Part shown: positions 20,585 to 29,075 of the stretch, piece by piece
Layout of the letters: each line of letters begins with the position of its first letter
Position numbering within the stretch: the stretch's first letter is position 1
Source: Micromonospora sp045209745
GTDB taxonomy: Bacteria; Actinomycetota; Actinomycetes; Mycobacteriales; Micromonosporaceae
Length of the DNA stretch: 64,000 bases
NCBI RefSeq assembly: GCF_045209745.1
Contig: NZ_CP109273.1
Coordinates: 4,650,001 to 4,714,000 of the forward strand
Direction: 5' to 3'
Program-made: the position numbers and the translations under genes
Notes under the pieces: generated by a model
Seen by the model: the letters and a program-made list of their open reading frames with translations, nothing else
What the model was told of the DNA's origin: nothing
Databases searched by the model: none

Positions 20585-21778
20585 GTGACACGCCGCCTCT
20601 TCACGTCCGAATCGGTCACGGAAGGCCACCCGGACAAGATCGCCGACCAGATCAGCGATGGCATCCTCGACGCGTTGCTGACTGAGGACCCCCACAGCCG
20701 CGTGGCGGTGGAGACCATGATCACCACCGGCCAGGTGCACATCGCCGGTGAGGTGACCACCAAGGCGTACGCCGACATCCCGACGATCGTCCGTCGGACC
20801 ATCCTCGACATCGGCTACGACTCGTCGAAGAAGGGCTTCGACGGCGCCTCCTGCGGGGTCAGCGTCTCCATCGGTGCACAGTCCGAGGACATCGCGCAGG
20901 GCGTGGACAATGCCTTCGAGCTGCGTACCGGGGCGTCGGAGAGCGCGCTGGACGCGCAGGGCGCCGGCGACCAGGGCATGATGTTCGGCTTCGCCTGCTC
21001 GGAGACGCCCGAGCTGATGCCGCTGCCGATCGCCCTCGCCCACCGGCTGGCCCGCCGCCTCGCCGGGGCGCGCAAGGACGGCACGATTCCCTACCTGCGG
21101 CCGGATGGCAAGACCCAGGTGACCATCGAGTACGAGGGGCTGCGCCCGGTCCGGCTGAACACCGTGGTCGTGTCCAGCCAGCACGCCGCGGACATCTCGC
21201 TCGACTCGCTGCTCACCCCGGACGTGCGCGACCACGTGATCTCCCCGGAACTGGAGAGCCTCGGTCTGGACACCGACGGCTACCGGCTGCTGGTCAACCC
21301 GACCGGCCGGTTCGAGATCGGTGGCCCGATGGGTGACGCCGGGCTGACCGGCCGCAAGATCATCGTCGACACCTACGGCGGGTACGCCCGGCACGGTGGT
21401 GGCGCGTTCTCCGGCAAGGACCCGTCCAAGGTGGACCGTTCGGCCGCGTACGCGATGCGTTGGGTGGCCAAGAACGTGGTCGCCGCCGGTCTGGCCGAGC
21501 GGTGCGAGGCGCAGGTCGCGTACGCCATCGGCAAGGCCCACCCGGTGAGCCTGTTCATCGAGACGTTCGGCACCGAGACCGTGCCGGTCGCCTCGATCGA
21601 GAAGGCCGTCGCCGAGGTGTTCGACCTGCGTCCGGCCGCGATCATCCGGGACCTCAACCTGCTCCGCCCGATCTACCAGCAGACCGCCGCGTACGGCCAC
21701 TTCGGCCGGGAGCTGCCGGACCTGACCTGGGAGAGCACCGACCGGGCCGCCGACCTCAAGTCGGCCGCGGGAGCCTGA
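20585..21778 (+). CDS. metK: S-adenosylmethionine synthase
   Basis: Makes SAM from methionine and ATP. 397 residues from GTG 20585, chosen because TRRLFTSESVTEGHPDK is the usual start and AGGAG is at 20576-20580; the frame is open further up. Motifs: GAGDQGMMFG (ATP) and GGGAFSGKDPSKVDRS (phosphate loop). BioA, also in the window, uses SAM as amino donor. Confidence 0.97.
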   Translation: MTRRLFTSESVTEGHPDKIADQISDGILDALLTEDPHSRVAVETMITTGQVHIAGEVTTKAYADIPTIVRRTILDIGYDSSKKGFDGASCGVSVSIGAQSEDIAQGVDNAFELRTGASESALDAQGAGDQGMMFGFACSETPELMPLPIALAHRLARRLAGARKDGTIPYLRPDGKTQVTIEYEGLRPVRLNTVVVSSQHAADISLDSLLTPDVRDHVISPELESLGLDTDGYRLLVNPTGRFEIGGPMGDAGLTGRKIIVDTYGGYARHGGGAFSGKDPSKVDRSAAYAMRWVAKNVVAAGLAERCEAQVAYAIGKAHPVSLFIETFGTETVPVASIEKAVAEVFDLRPAAIIRDLNLLRPIYQQTAAYGHFGRELPDLTWESTDRAADLKSAAGA

Positions 21779-21837
21779 CCGCCACCAGGCGTAGCGACCG
21801 GCGACCCGCTGAGGGGTCGCCGGTCGCGCGCGTCTGC

Positions 21838-23754
21838 GTGGATGTCCCGCTGGCACACCTGGACCGGCCGTTCGACTACCTGGTGCCGGCGGAGCTGGAC
21901 GAGGTGGCGGTGCCCGGAACCCGGGTGAAGGTGCGCTTCGCCGGTCAGCTCGTCGGCGGGTGGTTGCTGTCCCGCGCCGACGACTCGGGGCACACCGGCC
22001 GCCTCGCGTACCTGGAGAAGGTGGTCTCGCCGGAGCCGGTGCTGGCACCCGAGGTCGCCCGGTTGGCCCGGGCGGTCGCCGACCGGTACGCGGGCAGCCT
22101 CGCCGACGTGCTCCGGCTCGCCGTGCCGCCCCGGCACGCGCGGGTGGAGAAGGAACCCCGCGAGGACCAGCCCAGCCCAGCGGCCGCCGCCGAGGCCGAG
22201 GCGGTCGACCCGCGCGGGTGGCGGGACTACCCGACCGGCCCGGCGCTGCTGCGCGCGCTCACCGACGGTCGGGCCCCCCGCGCGGTCTGGTCGGCGCTGC
22301 CCGGCGAGGACTGGGCGGCCCGCTACGCCGACGCGGTGGCCGCCACCGTCGCCGGCGGGCGCGGCGCGGTGGTCGTGGTGCCCGACGCTCGAGACCTCGA
22401 CCGGCTGGACGCCGCGCTCACCGCCGTGCTCGGGTCGGGGCGGCATGTCAGCCTCTCCGCCGCGCTCGGGCCGGCCCGCCGCTACCGGGCGTTCCTCGCC
22501 GCCCGCCGTGGGCAGGTGCCGGTGGTGATCGGCACCCGGGCGGCGATGTTCGCCCCGGTGGACCGGCTCGGCCTGGTCGCCGTCTGGGACGACGGCGACG
22601 ACCTGCACTCCGAGCCCCGGGCTCCCTACCCGCACGCCCGCGACGTGCTGCTCACCCGGGTGCAGCTCGCCGAGGCGGGCGCGCTGGTCGGCGGGTACGC
22701 CCGTACCGCCGAGGCGCAGCTGCTGCTGGAGACCGGCTGGGCTCGGGAGGTGGTGGCCGACCGGGCGACCGTGCGGGCTCGAATCCCGGCCATCGCGCCG
22801 ACCGGCGACGACCCACAACTGGCCCGCGACCCCGGGGCGGCCACCGCCCGGCTGCCCAGCCTGGCCTGGACGGCTGCCCGCGACGCCATCCGGCAGGACC
22901 TGCCGGTGCTGGTGCAGGTGCCCCGACGCGGCTACCTGCCGTCGATCTCCTGCGACCAGTGCCGCACCCCGGCACGGTGCGAGCACTGCGCGGGCCCGCT
23001 CGCGCTGCCCTCGGCCGGCGGCACCCCGGCCTGCCGGTGGTGCGCTCGGGTGGCCGCCGCGTACGCCTGCCCGCAGTGCGGTGGGCGGCGCCTGCGGGCC
23101 GCGGTGACCGGCGCCCGGCGGACCGCCGAGGAGTTGGGCCGAGCGTTCCCCGGCGTGCCGGTGCGCACCTCGGGGCGTGAGGAGGTGCTGACCGACGTGC
23201 CCGGCGGTGCGGCCCTGGTGGTGGCCACGCCCGGTGCCGAGCCGGTCGCCGAGGGCGGTTACGGCGCGGTGCTGCTGCTCGACTCGTGGGCTCTGCTGAC
23301 CCGGGCGGACCTGCGTGCCGGCGAGGAGGCGCTGCGCCGCTGGCTGGCGGCGGCGGCCCTGGCCCGTCCGGCACCGGCCGGTCGGGTGGTGGTGGTCGCC
23401 GACGGCGCGCTCGCTCCGGTGCAGGCGCTGCTGCGGTGGGACGCCGCCTGGTTCGCCGGCCGGGAGTTGGCCGAGCGCCGGGAGCTGGGCTTCCCGCCGG
23501 CCGTACGGATGGCGAGCCTCACCGGCCCGGCCGCAGCGGTGGCGGATCTGCTCGCCGCGGCCCGGCTGCCCGACGACGCCGAGGTGCTGGGGCCGGTGCC
23601 GGCTGAGGAGGGGCGGGAGCGGATGCTGGTCCGGGTGCCCCGGGCCCGGGCTGCCGCGCTCGCCGAGGCGCTGCACTCGGCCGCTGGCGCTCGCGCCGCC
23701 CGTAAGGCCGCGGACCCGGTCCGTCTCCAGGTCGATCCGTTGAGCCTGTTCTGA
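21838..23754 (+). CDS. priA: PriA-like primosomal protein N', helicase motifs lost
   Basis: At least 638 residues. The PriA DNA-binding N terminus (VDVPLAHLDRPFDYLVP) and paired zinc cysteines (CDQCRTPARCEHC, then CRWCARVAAAYACPQC) are present. Where the ATPase should have GxTGSGKT there is WSALPGEDW, and the DEEH box reads WDDGDD, so it cannot be a normal helicase; this is the known actinobacterial form. The start is unclear: GTG 21838 lacks a ribosome site, and similarity to other PriA proteins (PVARVCVDVPL) begins about five codons earlier, so the true start may overlap metK. Confidence 0.88.
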   Translation: MDVPLAHLDRPFDYLVPAELDEVAVPGTRVKVRFAGQLVGGWLLSRADDSGHTGRLAYLEKVVSPEPVLAPEVARLARAVADRYAGSLADVLRLAVPPRHARVEKEPREDQPSPAAAAEAEAVDPRGWRDYPTGPALLRALTDGRAPRAVWSALPGEDWAARYADAVAATVAGGRGAVVVVPDARDLDRLDAALTAVLGSGRHVSLSAALGPARRYRAFLAARRGQVPVVIGTRAAMFAPVDRLGLVAVWDDGDDLHSEPRAPYPHARDVLLTRVQLAEAGALVGGYARTAEAQLLLETGWAREVVADRATVRARIPAIAPTGDDPQLARDPGAATARLPSLAWTAARDAIRQDLPVLVQVPRRGYLPSISCDQCRTPARCEHCAGPLALPSAGGTPACRWCARVAAAYACPQCGGRRLRAAVTGARRTAEELGRAFPGVPVRTSGREEVLTDVPGGAALVVATPGAEPVAEGGYGAVLLLDSWALLTRADLRAGEEALRRWLAAAALARPAPAGRVVVVADGALAPVQALLRWDAAWFAGRELAERRELGFPPAVRMASLTGPAAAVADLLAAARLPDDAEVLGPVPAEEGRERMLVRVPRARAAALAEALHSAAGARAARKAADPVRLQVDPLSLF

Positions 23755-23843
23755 CTGTTTCGGCTGGTGCCGACACCCGGCAACCCTGGCCCGCGGCGGT
23801 GACCTCGCACACCGCGTCCGACAGAACGCTGGCGCCAGGGTGG

Positions 23844-23849
23844 TAGCAT
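23844..23849 (+). promoter_or_regulatory. Candidate -10 for the small ORF/kinase unit
   Basis: TAGCAT lies eight bases upstream of the ATG at 23858, with no ribosome site between, so a leaderless or near-leaderless transcript is likely. A good -35 is not visible. Confidence 0.45.
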
Positions 23850-23857
23850 CGCCCGTC

Positions 23858-24016
23858 ATGCTCGGGCGTACGACGGACTCAGGTCACGGCACCGCGTCAG
23901 ACGGGCGGGCCGAGCTGAAGTCGCCGCAGGATGGCGCGACGGTGGCGGGAACGTGGCGGTCGGACGCGATGTCGATGATGTCAAACAGCCGGTTATCAGG
24001 GGTGGACCAGTCGTGA
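23858..24016 (+). CDS. 52-residue hypothetical protein with a TTA codon, coupled to the kinase
   Basis: ATG 23858 to TGA 24016, whose last bases overlap the GTG of the next gene in GTGA. About 80% of third positions are G or C, compatible with coding. Codon 46 is TTA (23993-23995), read by the bldA tRNA in Streptomyces. The peptide is hydrophilic, rich in Ser/Gly/Asp, without a membrane segment, and matches no family I know. It could be a real small protein or a leader ORF that couples translation of the fusion gene. Confidence 0.5.
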   Translation: MLGRTTDSGHGTASDGRAELKSPQDGATVAGTWRSDAMSMMSNSRLSGVDQS

Positions 24017-24996
24017 CCGTTCGACAATCGATCGTCTTCAACGGCGACCTCGGCAGCGGCAAGAGCACCGTGTCGGTGGAGATCGCCAAGCGGCTCGGGA
24101 TGCGCCGGGTCAGTGTGGGCGATCTCTACCGGGAGATGGCTCAGCAGCGGCAGATGACCGCTCTGCAGCTCAACCTGCACGCCGAGCTCGACCAGGCCGT
24201 CGACGGTTACGTCGACCAGCTCCAGCGGGACATCGCCGCCTCCGGTGAGCCCCTGATCATGGACTCCCGGCTGGCCTGGCACTTCTTCACCGACGCGCTG
24301 AAGGTTCACATGATCACCGAGCCGGGCGAGGCGGCCCGCCGGGTGCTCGCCCGACCCTCCGGGCCGGCGGAGAGCTATGCCTCCCTGGAGGAGGCCAAGG
24401 ACAAGCTCCGTGAGCGCAGCGCGAGCGAGCGCAGCCGATTCATCATCCGCTACGGGGTGGACAAGGCCCGACTGCGCAACTACGACCTGATCTGCGACAC
24501 CACCCGAGCCCCGGCCGCCGAGGTGATCGAGCAGATCATCGCCGCGTACGAGGGCACGCTCGGCGCCGAGGTGTTGCGCGATGGCCCGCCGTTGCTGCTG
24601 CTGGACCCGGCCCGGGTCTACCCGACCGAGGACATCGCCACCCTGCGCGGTCTGTGGGACACCGATTTCGCCGGCGGCGTGGCCGAGGCCGGCGTCGAGG
24701 CGCTGGAGCCGCTGAAGATCGGGTTCACCGGCGAGTATTTCTTCGTCGTCGACGGTCACCGGCGGCTCAGCGCCGCCCTGCAGAGCGGATTCTCCCTGGT
24801 CACCGCCCAACTGGTCGCCGAGGTCGACGAGCCGGTGGTGGGTGGGATGACCGCGATCGACTACTTCGCCGCCCAGGTGCGCCCCGGCCTGGTCTACGAC
24901 TGGGAGGCGGCCCACAAGATCCGCCTGCCGCTGCCCGAGCCCGCACTGCTCCGCGGCGACGCGGTGCTCGCCGGCGACCCGAGCGCCAGCGCCTGA
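24013..24996 (+). CDS. P-loop (d)CMP-kinase-like domain fused to a ParB/sulfiredoxin-like domain
   Basis: 327 residues from GTG 24013 (GTGA overlap with the small ORF; GTG 23953 is an alternative). Residues 1-175 look like a cytidylate-kinase-type NMP kinase: GDLGSGKST at 11-19, MDSRLAWHFF near 79, ERSRFIIRYGVDKARLRNYD as the lid region and CDTT. Residues about 190-290 resemble a ParB/Srx fold: DPARVYPTEDIATLRGL and VVDGHRRLSAALQSGF, like the GxRR nucleotide motif of ParB. Substrate unknown. It lies between priA and def. Confidence 0.75.
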   Translation: MTVRQSIVFNGDLGSGKSTVSVEIAKRLGMRRVSVGDLYREMAQQRQMTALQLNLHAELDQAVDGYVDQLQRDIAASGEPLIMDSRLAWHFFTDALKVHMITEPGEAARRVLARPSGPAESYASLEEAKDKLRERSASERSRFIIRYGVDKARLRNYDLICDTTRAPAAEVIEQIIAAYEGTLGAEVLRDGPPLLLLDPARVYPTEDIATLRGLWDTDFAGGVAEAGVEALEPLKIGFTGEYFFVVDGHRRLSAALQSGFSLVTAQLVAEVDEPVVGGMTAIDYFAAQVRPGLVYDWEAAHKIRLPLPEPALLRGDAVLAGDPSASA

Positions 24997-25081
24997 CGGG
25001 TTCGTTAGCCGTCCGGTGACGCTGGGCACACCGGCGGCGGCCGATCGAGGTACGCCGGCCGGCGCGCAACCGGGCACTCCG

Positions 25082-25087
25082 TAGACT
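25082..25087 (+). promoter_or_regulatory. Candidate -10 of the def-fmt-rsmB operon
   Basis: TAGACT, with a leader of about 37 bases to the def GTG at 25131 and a ribosome site AAGGAG in that leader. No -35 could be assigned. Confidence 0.4.
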
Positions 25088-25130
25088 GGTACGGCACCGC
25101 TCGTCCCACCTGTAGAAGGAGCCGTCCCGC

Positions 25131-25688
25131 GTGACCGTCCAGCCCATCCGTCTTTTTGGGGATCCGGTGCTGCGCACGCCGGCCGATCCGGTGGTCAACT
25201 TCGACGCCGAGCTGCGTCGGCTCGTCGCCGACCTCACCGACACGATGCGTGAGCAGAACGGCGCCGGCCTGGCCGCGCCGCAACTCGGTGTGAGCCTGCG
25301 GGTGTTCACCTTCGACGTCGACGACGTGCTCGGGCACCTGATCAACCCGGTGCTCGAGTTTCCCGACGAGGAGGAGCAGGACGGCCCGGAGGGCTGCCTG
25401 TCGATCCCTGGGCTCTACTTCGACACCAAGCGTCGGCAGAACGTCATCGCCAAGGGCTTCAGCTCGTTCGGCGATCCGATGCAGATCGTCGGCACCGGCC
25501 TGATGGCGCGCTGCGTGCAGCACGAGACCGACCACCTCGACGGGGTGCTCTTCCTGGACCGGTTGGATCCGGAGGGGCGCAAGGAAGCCATGAAGGCGAT
25601 CCGCCAGGCCGAGTGGTACGACGGGGCGGCCCCGCCGACGGTCAAGCTCAGCCCGCACATCAGCGACCCCTTCGGTCTGGGGCGGTGA
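25131..25688 (+). CDS. def: Peptide deformylase
   Basis: Removes the formyl group from nascent proteins; iron/zinc enzyme. 185 residues with all three motifs: GAGLAAPQLG, EGCLSIPG (metal Cys) and QHETDHLDG (metal histidines and catalytic Glu). GTG start with AAGGAG upstream. It is coupled to fmt, the enzyme that adds the same formyl group, and to rsmB. Confidence 0.97.
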   Translation: MTVQPIRLFGDPVLRTPADPVVNFDAELRRLVADLTDTMREQNGAGLAAPQLGVSLRVFTFDVDDVLGHLINPVLEFPDEEEQDGPEGCLSIPGLYFDTKRRQNVIAKGFSSFGDPMQIVGTGLMARCVQHETDHLDGVLFLDRLDPEGRKEAMKAIRQAEWYDGAAPPTVKLSPHISDPFGLGR

Positions 25689-25693
25689 CCCGG

Positions 25694-26620
25694 ATGCGCG
25701 TGATCTTCGCCGGTACGCCGGCTGTCGCCGTTCCCGCCCTGGCCGCCGTCGCCGCCTCCCGGCACGAGTTGGCCGCCGTGGTCACCCGGCCCGACGCACC
25801 CGCCGGGCGCGGGCGCGGTCTGTCCCGCTCCCCGGTCGGCGAGTGGGCCGACGAGCACGGTGTCGAGGTGCTCACGCCGGCCCGCCCCCGCGACCCCGAG
25901 TTCCTCGACCGGCTGCGCGAGCTCGCACCGGACTGCGTGCCGGTGGTCGCCTACGGCGCGCTGGTGCCGCCGGCTGCCCTGGAGATCCCCCGGTACGGCT
26001 GGGTCAACCTGCACTTCTCGCTGCTGCCCGCGTGGCGCGGCGCCGCGCCCGTGCAGCACGCCGTGCTGCACGGTGACGAGCTGACCGGGGCCAGCGTCTT
26101 CCACCTGGAGGAGGGCCTGGACACCGGCCCGGTCTTCGGCACGCTGACCGACGAGATCCGCGCCGCCGACACCTCCGGTGACCTGCTGGGGCGGCTCGCC
26201 GAATCCGGTGCGGGGTTGCTGGTGGCGGTGCTCGACGCGATCGCCGACGGCACCGCCAGGGCCGAGCCGCAGCCCGCCGACGGGGTGTCGCTGGCGCCGA
26301 AGCTGACCGTGGACGACGCCCGGGTGCGCTGGAATGATCCGGCCTTCGCCGTGGACCGCCGGATCCGCGCCTGCACCCCGGCGCCGGGCAGCTGGACCAC
26401 GTTCCGGGGCGAGCGGGTGAAGCTCGGCCCGGTCGTGCCGGCGCCCGACGGCCCAGAGTTGAAACCGGGGGAGTTGCTGGTGGAGAAGTCCCGGGTGCTG
26501 GCCGGCACGGCGACCATGCCGGTGCGCCTCGGCGAGGTCCGCGCCGCGGGCAAGCGGGCCATGGGCGCGACCGACTGGGCCCGCGGCGTTCGCGTCGGCA
26601 CCGGCGAGGACTTCGCGTGA
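25694..26620 (+). CDS. fmt: Methionyl-tRNA formyltransferase
   Basis: Formylates initiator Met-tRNA using 10-formyl-THF. 308 residues from ATG 25694 (MRVIFAGTPAVAVPAL); a GTG at 25685 that overlaps the def stop is an in-frame alternative. Catalytic motifs are NLHFSLLPAWRGAAPVQ (Asn, His) and EGLDTGPVF (Asp). The C-terminal OB-like domain begins around residue 205. Its stop overlaps the rsmB GTG. Confidence 0.96.
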   Translation: MRVIFAGTPAVAVPALAAVAASRHELAAVVTRPDAPAGRGRGLSRSPVGEWADEHGVEVLTPARPRDPEFLDRLRELAPDCVPVVAYGALVPPAALEIPRYGWVNLHFSLLPAWRGAAPVQHAVLHGDELTGASVFHLEEGLDTGPVFGTLTDEIRAADTSGDLLGRLAESGAGLLVAVLDAIADGTARAEPQPADGVSLAPKLTVDDARVRWNDPAFAVDRRIRACTPAPGSWTTFRGERVKLGPVVPAPDGPELKPGELLVEKSRVLAGTATMPVRLGEVRAAGKRAMGATDWARGVRVGTGEDFA

Positions 26621-28053
26621 CGGCCCCGGAGGGTACGCGCCCGACGCGCTCCGGCTCGTGGACCGATCGTGGCGGGGACCGTCGGCCGGTCCGGCCACCG
26701 ATGGACCGACCGCGCCGCGCGGCGTACGAGGCGGTGGCCGCGGTGCACCGCGACGACGCGTTCGCCAACCTGGTGCTGCCCATCATCCTGCGGGAGGAGG
26801 GGCTGTTCGGCCGGGACGCCGCCTTCGCCACCGAGCTGACCTACGGCACCCTGCGTCACCTGGGCACGTTGGACGCGATCCTGACTGATGCGGCCGGCCG
26901 GGACGTGGCCCGGATCGACCCGCCGGTACGTGACGCGCTGCGGCTCGGGGCGTACCAGTTGCTGCACACCCGGGTGCCGGCGCACGCCGCGGTCTCGTCG
27001 ACGGTGGACCTGGTCCGCTCGGTCGCGCCGGGCGCCACCGGCTTCGCCAACGCGGTGCTGCGCGAGGTGTCCAGCCGTGACTCGGACGCCTGGGTGGCGA
27101 AGCTCGCCCCACCGATGGAGACCGACCCGGTCGGGCACCTTTCCCTGGCGTACAGCCATCCGCAGTGGATCGTGCGGGCCTTCTCCGAGGCGCTCAACGG
27201 CGACCTGGGTGAGACGGCCCGCCTCCTGATCGAGGACAACGAGCGCCCGCCGGTGCACCTGTGCGCCCGGCCCGGGCTGATCGACCCGATCGAGCTGGCC
27301 GACCAGGTCGGTGGGGCGCCCGGTGCCTTCTCGCCGTACGCCGTCTATCTGCCCGGCGGCGCGCCGGGCGACATCCCGGCGGTGGTTGACGGCCGTGCCC
27401 ATGTGCAGGACGAGGGCTCCCAGTTGGTGGCCTCCGCACTCGCCGACGCGCCGTTGGACGGCCCGGACGGGCGTTGGCTGGACCTGTGCGCCGGCCCGGG
27501 TGGCAAGGCCGGGTTGCTCGGCGCGCTGGCCGCGCAGCGTGGTGCCCGGGTGACCGCGGTGGAGGTGGCCGAGCACCGGGCCCGGTTGGTCTCACTGGCG
27601 ACCCGGGGCCTGCCGGTGGCCGTGCTGACGATGGACGGCCGTGAGGTCGGCGCCGACCCGAAGCTGCCGGAGCAGCATTTCGACCGGGTGCTGGTGGACG
27701 CCCCGTGCACGGGGCTGGGCTCGCTGCGGCGCCGGCCGGAGTCGCGTTGGCGCCGCCAACCGTCCGACCTGCCGCCGCTGACCCGGCTGCAACGGGAGCT
27801 GCTCGGCGCGGCGCTGCGGGCGGTTCGCCCGGGTGGCCTGGTCGCCTATGTCACCTGCTCGCCGCACACCGTCGAGACGCACGTGACGGTGACCGAGGCG
27901 GCCCGCCGTAGCGGTGTTCCGGTGGATTTCGTGGACGCCCGTCCGCTGCTGCCGGCCGGCATGCCCGGTCTGGGTGACGGGCCGACCGTTCAGCTCTGGC
28001 CACACCGGCACGGCACCGACGCGATGTTCCTCGCCGTTCTGCGCCGAGGCTGA
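26617..28053 (+). CDS. rsmB: 16S rRNA (cytosine-967-C5)-methyltransferase
   Basis: 478 residues. A basic, disordered start (to about residue 28) precedes the NusB-like RNA-binding domain (RRAAYEAVAAVHRDDAFAN) and the Rossmann methyltransferase. The SAM loop is LDLCAGPGGKAG, and the two catalytic cysteines lie in DAPCTGLGSLRRRPE and VTCSPHTVETH. The GTG start overlaps the fmt stop. It ends the def-fmt-rsmB operon. Confidence 0.95.
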   Translation: MTAPEGTRPTRSGSWTDRGGDRRPVRPPMDRPRRAAYEAVAAVHRDDAFANLVLPIILREEGLFGRDAAFATELTYGTLRHLGTLDAILTDAAGRDVARIDPPVRDALRLGAYQLLHTRVPAHAAVSSTVDLVRSVAPGATGFANAVLREVSSRDSDAWVAKLAPPMETDPVGHLSLAYSHPQWIVRAFSEALNGDLGETARLLIEDNERPPVHLCARPGLIDPIELADQVGGAPGAFSPYAVYLPGGAPGDIPAVVDGRAHVQDEGSQLVASALADAPLDGPDGRWLDLCAGPGGKAGLLGALAAQRGARVTAVEVAEHRARLVSLATRGLPVAVLTMDGREVGADPKLPEQHFDRVLVDAPCTGLGSLRRRPESRWRRQPSDLPPLTRLQRELLGAALRAVRPGGLVAYVTCSPHTVETHVTVTEAARRSGVPVDFVDARPLLPAGMPGLGDGPTVQLWPHRHGTDAMFLAVLRRG

Positions 28054-28101
28054 TGGGCCCCGCATCCGGCCGGTCATGCGGCCGGCCGGATGCGGAGGCG
28101 G

Positions 28102-28992
28102 TCAGGTGACCGGGAGGCCCTTGGTGCCGGCGTTCTTCATCGAACGGGTCAGGTTCCGATCGGAGATCCAGAGGAAGCACTGCACACCACGGTTGCCGTT
28201 CTTCCACTCTTCCTCGTACGGCTGGTAGTAGATCGTCCCGGCGCGGAAGTCGAGCTGGGAGTTGTCCGGCACCTTGGCGTATTTGGCGATCATCGTCTGG
28301 CAGGCCCGGTGGGTCCGCTTGACGGTGCGGGAGAACTCGTCGTAACTGACGTCCGGAGCCTGCCAGACCCCGACGAACTCGGCGTGGTGCTTGGTGGTGC
28401 AGGCGACCGGCACCATCTCGTCGATCTTGTCCTTGACCAGCTTCGGGTTGAAGCAGCGGTACGCCAGCGGTGACGCGCCGGTCAGCGCACCCCGGAGGCT
28501 GCCGGTGCGCAGGTCGACCGCCGTGTCGTCGATGCTGGCGATCTCGGTGACGTCGCAGCGGTACCAGCGGGCCCCGCCCGCCCAGGCCTGCGGCGACGGC
28601 AGTACGACGGTCAGGCCGAGCCGCCCGGACCGCCAGTCGGCGCCCACCGCCTTGCTGACCTCCGAGTCGCACGCGGTCTGAGCGGCCCGCATGCCCACCG
28701 AGCCGGGCTGCGGGGGTGTGCCGCCCTCGGCGCCCGGGCCGGTGAGCGTGCCGACGTGCATCGTCTCCACCCGGTGCGCCTCGGCGCACGTCATCGGGTT
28801 GTAGCCGCTCAGGAAACCGACCTGCTGGGAGGAGTGGTGGCAGACGTCGGCGGCGGGGACGAACTGCTGCGCCGCGACGGGCGCCGGCCAGTCGTCGATG
28901 AGGTCACGGTCGAGTCCGGCGGGTGCGCCGCACCCGGCCAGCGCCAGGGCCAGAGCCGCACCCCCGGCGAACGCCGCCAACCACCGTCGCAT
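28102..28992 (-). CDS. Septum-formation-family lipoprotein (copy 1)
   Basis: 296 residues from the ATG at 28992 (the frame is open beyond it). The signal peptide ends in a lipobox ALALAGC, so the protein is an outer-leaflet lipoprotein. The mature part has two motifs of the form C-x3-H-x2-E with a following VG: CAEAHRVETMHVG and CTTKHHAEFVGVW, which I associate with the 'septum formation' domain family. Several other cysteines (CDSE, YRCD, YRCF, QCFLW) suggest disulfides. Function is unknown. It is a tandem paralogue of the upstream gene, with which it is probably cotranscribed. Confidence 0.75.
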   Translation of the reverse strand: MRRWLAAFAGGAALALALAGCGAPAGLDRDLIDDWPAPVAAQQFVPAADVCHHSSQQVGFLSGYNPMTCAEAHRVETMHVGTLTGPGAEGGTPPQPGSVGMRAAQTACDSEVSKAVGADWRSGRLGLTVVLPSPQAWAGGARWYRCDVTEIASIDDTAVDLRTGSLRGALTGASPLAYRCFNPKLVKDKIDEMVPVACTTKHHAEFVGVWQAPDVSYDEFSRTVKRTHRACQTMIAKYAKVPDNSQLDFRAGTIYYQPYEEEWKNGNRGVQCFLWISDRNLTRSMKNAGTKGLPVT

Positions 28993-29075
28993 CCCCGACC
29001 TCCCGCCGCTGGTGGCCTCCAGCCGGACCCCGCCGGTCGGTATGGCCACGGCGCAGCAGCATACGGCACCGATGT

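Noticed and set aside
19136..22048. 970-codon open frame on the minus strand opposite rpoZ, coaBC and metK
   Set aside because: A by-product of high G/C third positions; no domain is recognisable and three certain genes occupy the other strand.
21673..23859. 728-codon minus-strand frame opposite priA
   Set aside because: Same reason; Gly/Arg/His-rich with no start context.
24405..24450. SER-rich stretch in the fusion kinase as an inserted repeat like that at 34669
   Set aside because: ERSRFIIRYGVD fits the kinase lid region well, so it is native coding sequence.
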